A stretch of DNA of 64,000 nt from TOLSYN sp963849065. GTDB lineage: Bacteria; Acidobacteriota; Terriglobia; Terriglobales; Acidobacteriaceae. A program made the position numbers and the translations under genes. Shown piece after piece: positions 60,587-64,000 of the stretch. The DNA lies in the NCBI GenBank assembly GCA_963849065.1, contig CAWKFM010000004.1, forward strand, positions 620,001 through 684,000, written 5' to 3'. Below the pieces are notes generated by a model that saw nothing but the letters and a program-made list of their open reading frames with translations, was not told where the DNA came from and ran no database searches. Numbering within the stretch: the first letter of the stretch is position 1; every line of letters starts with the position of its first letter.

Positions 60587-62310
60587 TGAAGGAACTCGAA
60601 TGCAACTTCCGTGAAATCGTAGCGGTGGACTTCGAGTTCCAATCATTCGACGGCGAGCGTCCGGTACCAGTTTGTGTGGTAGCACATGAACTGGTATCCG
60701 GCCGCCGCCACCGGATGATGCTGACCGATAACCCGCCTGAAAATCCTCCGTATCCAGTCGGTGATGATGTGCTCTTCGTCGCTTACTACGCCAGCGCCGA
60801 GCTTGGGTGCCACTTGGCGTTGGGCTGGGAACTGCCGGTCTGGGTGCTCGACCTCTATGTTGAGTTCCGCAACCTTACCAATGGCCTCGACCTGCCCAGT
60901 GGACGTAGTTTGCTGGGGGCGTTGGTTTATCACGGCCTCGATGGGATGGCGGCGGTGGAGAAGGACACCATGCGGCAGTTGGCTATGCGTGGGGCTCCCT
61001 ACACCGATGAGGAAGCCCTTGCTCTGCTCGACTACTGCGAATCCGATGTGGTGGCCCTCGAAAAACTCCTATCCGCGATGCTGCCCAGACTCGATGTGCC
61101 GCGTGCGGTTCACAGGGGGCGGTTCATGATCGCCGCCGCCCACATTGAACGCAACGGCATCCCAATCGACACCGCATCGCTGACGACCTTGCGTGAGAAC
61201 TGGGACTCTATTCAGTTGCACCTGATTCAGCGGGTGGACGCCGGTTACGGTGTCTACGAGGCGCGGACGTTCAAGACTGACCGCTTTGCTGGATACCTGA
61301 TCAATCGTGGCATCGAATGGCCTTGCCTCGATAGCGGGCGGTTGGCGCTGGACGATGACACCTTCCGGCAGATGGCAGGGCTCTACCCCGAGATCGAACC
61401 GCTACGCCAGTTGCGGGTCACCTTGTCGCAGATGCGGTTGAGCGACCTTGCCGTGGGTTCCGATAGAAGGAATCGCTGCATGCTGTCGGCCTTCGCGGCC
61501 AAGACCGGGCGCAACCAGCCGTCGAACACCCGCTACATCTTCGGGCCGGCAGCGTGGATGCGGGGATTGATTCAGCCGCAGCCTGGGCACGGACTCGCTT
61601 ATGTGGATTGGTCGCAGCAGGAGTTCGGTATCGCCGCCGCGCTCAGTGGTGATAGAGCGATGATGACGGCGTACTCCAGCGGCGACCCGTACTTGGCGTT
61701 TGCGAAGCAGGCCGGGGCCGTTCCAGCAGATGCCACCAAGTCCAGCCATAAAGCGCAGCGCGACCAGTTCAAAGCCTGCACGCTGGCGGTGCAGTATGGG
61801 ATGGGTGAGGACAGCCTTGCTGAGCGCATCGGGCAGTCGGTCGCCCGGGCAGGTGAATTGCTGCGGTTGCACCATGCAACCTACCCCGACTACTGGCGTT
61901 GGTCGGAACAGGTCATGAGCCATGCCAAGCTGCGGTTGGAACTTCCAACGGTCTTCGGTTGGACGTTGCATCTGGGAGATTCGGTGAAGAGCCGCACTAT
62001 CTCCAACTATCCCATGCAGGGCAACGGCAGCGAGATGCTGCGCCTCGCCTGTTGCTTAGCCATCGAGCGCGGTATCAAGGTCTGCGCCCCAGTCCATGAT
62101 GCCCTGCTTGTCGAGGCGCCGCTGGTCTCCCTCGATGCGGTGGTGGCAGCAACGCAGGAGGCGATGATCGAAGCCAGCCAGATAATCCTCGATGGGTTCG
62201 CGCTGCGCTCGGATGCGAAGCTCGTTGTCTACCCTGACCGCTACGAAGATGAGAAGGGTGCGGCGATGTGGAACTTGGTATGGGAGGTGGTCGGGGATTT
62301 AAAAAACTAG
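60586..62310 (+). CDS. Family A DNA polymerase with 3'-5' exonuclease domain
   Basis: A 574-residue replicative-type polymerase without the 5' nuclease of cellular Pol I, as in phages. The exonuclease domain has D15/E17 (VAVDFEFQ) and Y150/D154 (YCESD). The polymerase domain has motif A with D341 (YVDWSQQEFGIA), the O-helix R392/K396/Y404 (RDQFKACTLAVQYG) and motif C D505 (VHDALL). All catalytic residues are in place. It sits between a helix-turn-helix gene and the integrase, with no helicase or primase gene nearby, which is unusual for an integrative element. Confidence 0.88.
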   Translation: MKELECNFREIVAVDFEFQSFDGERPVPVCVVAHELVSGRRHRMMLTDNPPENPPYPVGDDVLFVAYYASAELGCHLALGWELPVWVLDLYVEFRNLTNGLDLPSGRSLLGALVYHGLDGMAAVEKDTMRQLAMRGAPYTDEEALALLDYCESDVVALEKLLSAMLPRLDVPRAVHRGRFMIAAAHIERNGIPIDTASLTTLRENWDSIQLHLIQRVDAGYGVYEARTFKTDRFAGYLINRGIEWPCLDSGRLALDDDTFRQMAGLYPEIEPLRQLRVTLSQMRLSDLAVGSDRRNRCMLSAFAAKTGRNQPSNTRYIFGPAAWMRGLIQPQPGHGLAYVDWSQQEFGIAAALSGDRAMMTAYSSGDPYLAFAKQAGAVPADATKSSHKAQRDQFKACTLAVQYGMGEDSLAERIGQSVARAGELLRLHHATYPDYWRWSEQVMSHAKLRLELPTVFGWTLHLGDSVKSRTISNYPMQGNGSEMLRLACCLAIERGIKVCAPVHDALLVEAPLVSLDAVVAATQEAMIEASQIILDGFALRSDAKLVVYPDRYEDEKGAAMWNLVWEVVGDLKN

Positions 62311-62636
62311 AGCCGCAGCCACAACAATACAAAAGCCGCCTTCTTTACCCGGGGCGGCTTTGTTCATGTCACTGACCCTGTGCTGCGATGAGCCGGCGCC
62401 GACCATGGAACAGGTGCATGGGATGCTGCCGCCAGCAAGGTAACGCAGCTGCGGCTGCGGCTACGCCTTGCCTCCTGAGCCCCCTCTGCTGGCGTTCGCC
62501 ACCAGCCTCTCCTGCCTCCAAACCCGTAAAATTCTTGCGCCGTCCGGTATAATACGAGTGTGCAGTTCTGTCTTCAGCCCTCTGTGGCCGTCTGTATGAC
62601 CACGCACACCAATCAGCCAATGGCGACCCCGACTGC
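62311..62636. other. Non-coding interval between polymerase and integrase
   Basis: About 325 bases with a terminator near the left end and otherwise no gene that I can support. It should contain the integrase promoter. It lies inside the segment that would flip by recombination between the 950-bp arms. Confidence 0.45.
62332..62361 (+). terminator. Rho-independent terminator after the polymerase gene
   Basis: AAAGCCGCC (62332-62340) pairs with GGCGGCTTT (62353-62361) around a 12-base loop, 22 bases after the stop codon. Confidence 0.8.
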
Positions 62637-63848
62637 ATGAATACTCGCGATAGAAAACAGGCCGGATGCATCTATCAGCGAGGCCAGTGGTGGGTGCTGC
62701 GCTACCGTATAGTGGTGCGCGACGGCTCTGGCGGAGTCAGGGTTGTACAACGCGCGAAGCGACTTGCTCCCGTCAACACCCTCTACAAGACCAAAGCGAG
62801 CGTGCGCCATCTTGCCGAAGAGGTACTCCAACCCATCAACGACCAGCGGCACACGGCGACGATGGCGGCTACCCTTGGAGATTTTGTCACCAACGTTTAC
62901 CTACCCCACGCAAAAGATCAGAAGCGGGCATCCACTCACCGGGGATACCAGAATATTTGGCGGCGTTACCTGGTAACCCACTGCAGCACGTGGTGGCTCC
63001 GTGACGTCCGCACCCACGACCTGCAATCGCTGCTGCAGGCCGTAGCTCAAGGCCACAGCCTTAGCGGCGCCACCCTGCGGCATGTCAAAGCCCTGCTCTC
63101 TGGAATCTTCAACCATGCCCGCCAGCAGGGCTACCTCGACGGCGCGAACCCTGTACTCGGGGTCGGAATACCCAAAGCCCGTCCCGCCAGCGATACCTAT
63201 GCCTATACCTTGGAGGAGGTGCTGCATATCATCAGCGCCCTACCGCAGCCAGCCGCGACCATCGCGGCCACGGCGGCGTTCACCGGGTTGCGACGTGGTG
63301 AGCTTCAGGGGTTATTGTGGGAGCACTACACTGGGGAAGAAATCCGGGTGACCCGGTCGGTGTGGCTCGGCACGATAGACGAACCCAAGACCCGCACCAG
63401 CAAAGCCCCGGTTCCGGTAATTGCGCCCCTGCGAAAGATGCTGGACGCCTATCGAGCCGGTTGTGGTAATCCGGCCACCGGCGCGATGTTCGCCAACACG
63501 GTCGGCACGCCACTCTGTTTGAACAACGTGACCAACCGTTGCATCCAGCCCCGGCTTGAGTTCTGCCAGCACTGCGGTGAGAGTCGCGCCGGACACAAGG
63601 CGAAACACCAGTTCGAGCGAGATGATGCTCGGAGGCGGTGGCATGGCTGGCACGCTTTTCGCAGGGGATTGGGAACCAACCTCTACCGCCTCGGCGTGCC
63701 GGACAAAACCATCCAAGCGATTCTCCGGCACGCAAACGTCTCTACTACCATGTCGTTTTACATCAAGACCGTGGACAAGGACTCCGTTAAAGCGATGAAG
63801 GCTCTGGAGCATTCCGTGCGCCTTATCGTGCGCCGAGGAAAGGGATAA
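62637..63848 (+). CDS. Tyrosine-recombinase integrase of the tRNA-Met element
   Basis: A 403-residue phage-type integrase. The catalytic set is R219 (FTGLRRGEL), H339/R342 (WHAFRRG), H365 (LRHANV) and Y375 (SFYIKT). A Cys/His insert (CQHCGESRAGH) before box II may bind zinc. The N-terminal 110 residues form the arm-binding and core-binding part. It ends 23 bases before the 3' end of tRNA-Met, the classical place for an integrase that uses a tRNA 3' end as attachment site. The 3' part is duplicated inverted at 57988. Confidence 0.95.
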   Translation: MNTRDRKQAGCIYQRGQWWVLRYRIVVRDGSGGVRVVQRAKRLAPVNTLYKTKASVRHLAEEVLQPINDQRHTATMAATLGDFVTNVYLPHAKDQKRASTHRGYQNIWRRYLVTHCSTWWLRDVRTHDLQSLLQAVAQGHSLSGATLRHVKALLSGIFNHARQQGYLDGANPVLGVGIPKARPASDTYAYTLEEVLHIISALPQPAATIAATAAFTGLRRGELQGLLWEHYTGEEIRVTRSVWLGTIDEPKTRTSKAPVPVIAPLRKMLDAYRAGCGNPATGAMFANTVGTPLCLNNVTNRCIQPRLEFCQHCGESRAGHKAKHQFERDDARRRWHGWHAFRRGLGTNLYRLGVPDKTIQAILRHANVSTTMSFYIKTVDKDSVKAMKALEHSVRLIVRRGKG

Positions 63849-63917
63849 ATGTTTGAAGTTATTGATTTGCTTGGTGGCGGCGCGTGGACTCGAACCACGG
63901 ACCTACGGATTATGAGA
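62968..63917. repeat. Right arm of the 950-bp inverted repeat
   Basis: Inverted copy of 57919-58868. It covers integrase codons from Leu112 to the stop, the short spacer and 46 bases of tRNA-Met. The match breaks exactly inside the anticodon region of the tRNA. Confidence 0.92.
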
Positions 63918-63948
63918 CCGTCGCTCTAACCGGCTGAGCTACGCCGCC
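63872..63948 (-). tRNA. tRNA-Met (CAT anticodon), intact
   Basis: On the minus strand, a 77-base gene from GGCGGCGTAGCTCAGCCGGT to an encoded CCA. The acceptor stem GGCGGCG pairs with CGCCGCC, the anticodon loop is CTCATAA, and the T-arm has GGTTCGAGTCC. The acceptor begins with a normal G-C pair, so it looks like elongator Met (or a modified CAU-Ile type). Its 3' half is the attachment core repeated at four other places in the window. Confidence 0.95.
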
Positions 63949-64000
63949 ACAGGCTGTCTGCCGGAGGGGCCCGCGGTTGGGCGGGGAGGCAAACACGAAG

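Overview
The window reads as a GC-rich bacterial chromosome, most probably Acidobacteriota (Terriglobia-like). This rests on a 1000-residue Oar-type TonB-dependent receptor with an N-terminal carboxypeptidase-regulatory-like domain, many secreted Ig-like, HEAT and ankyrin proteins, and a YncE/phosphoesterase fusion. The assignment is inferred from gene content; no rRNA gene is present.

Layout. (1) 1-15.2 kb, resident chromosome: a minor-pseudopilin operon (FimT, PilV, PilW, PilX-like), an Oar-like receptor, an OmpR-family two-component system and a secreted beta-propeller/phosphoesterase, closed by a terminator at 15175. (2) 15.45-44.86 kb, a complete molybdenum nitrogen-fixation island: nifA, a 2[4Fe-4S] ferredoxin, a 64-residue protein, a SIR2-like protein, nifHDKENX, a DUF269 protein, a fused flavin oxidoreductase, a Rieske protein, a truncated haemoglobin, nifB, fdxN, an IscA-like protein, a TPR protein, two nifZ copies, nifT, a DegT-like pseudo-aminotransferase, [2Fe-2S] ferredoxins, a degenerate receiver, a CCE_0567-type protein, fdxB, nifQ, nifS, nifV and nifW. 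It is bounded by 140-bp direct repeats that each begin with the 3' half of a tRNA-Met gene. (3) 44.7-46.8 kb, a small segment between two such tRNA remnants, with a TetR regulator and two secreted proteins. (4) 46.84-63.87 kb, a mobile element ending at the intact tRNA-Met (63872-63948, minus strand). It carries a serine recombinase, a tyrosine integrase, a family A DNA polymerase, secreted cargo genes and two large inverted duplications.

How the parts work together. NifA carries the four-cysteine spacing of oxygen-sensitive NifA proteins and no nifL is seen. Seven well-matched -24/-12 promoters have TGT-N10-ACA NifA sites upstream, which links the accessory genes (oxidoreductase fusion, Rieske, receiver, CCE_0567) to the nitrogenase regulon. 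Two intergenic regions hold back-to-back sigma-54 promoters that share one NifA site. NifB, E, N, X, Q, V and S cover cofactor synthesis; nifU is absent.

The main story is accretion at a tRNA-Met gene. Five copies of a 45-46-bp core (anticodon loop to CCA) mark successive integrations, and the nif island lies between two of them without a recombinase of its own. In the element next to the tRNA, a second, 5'-truncated copy of the integrase lies inverted, so a recombination flip would rebuild the integrase at the other end.
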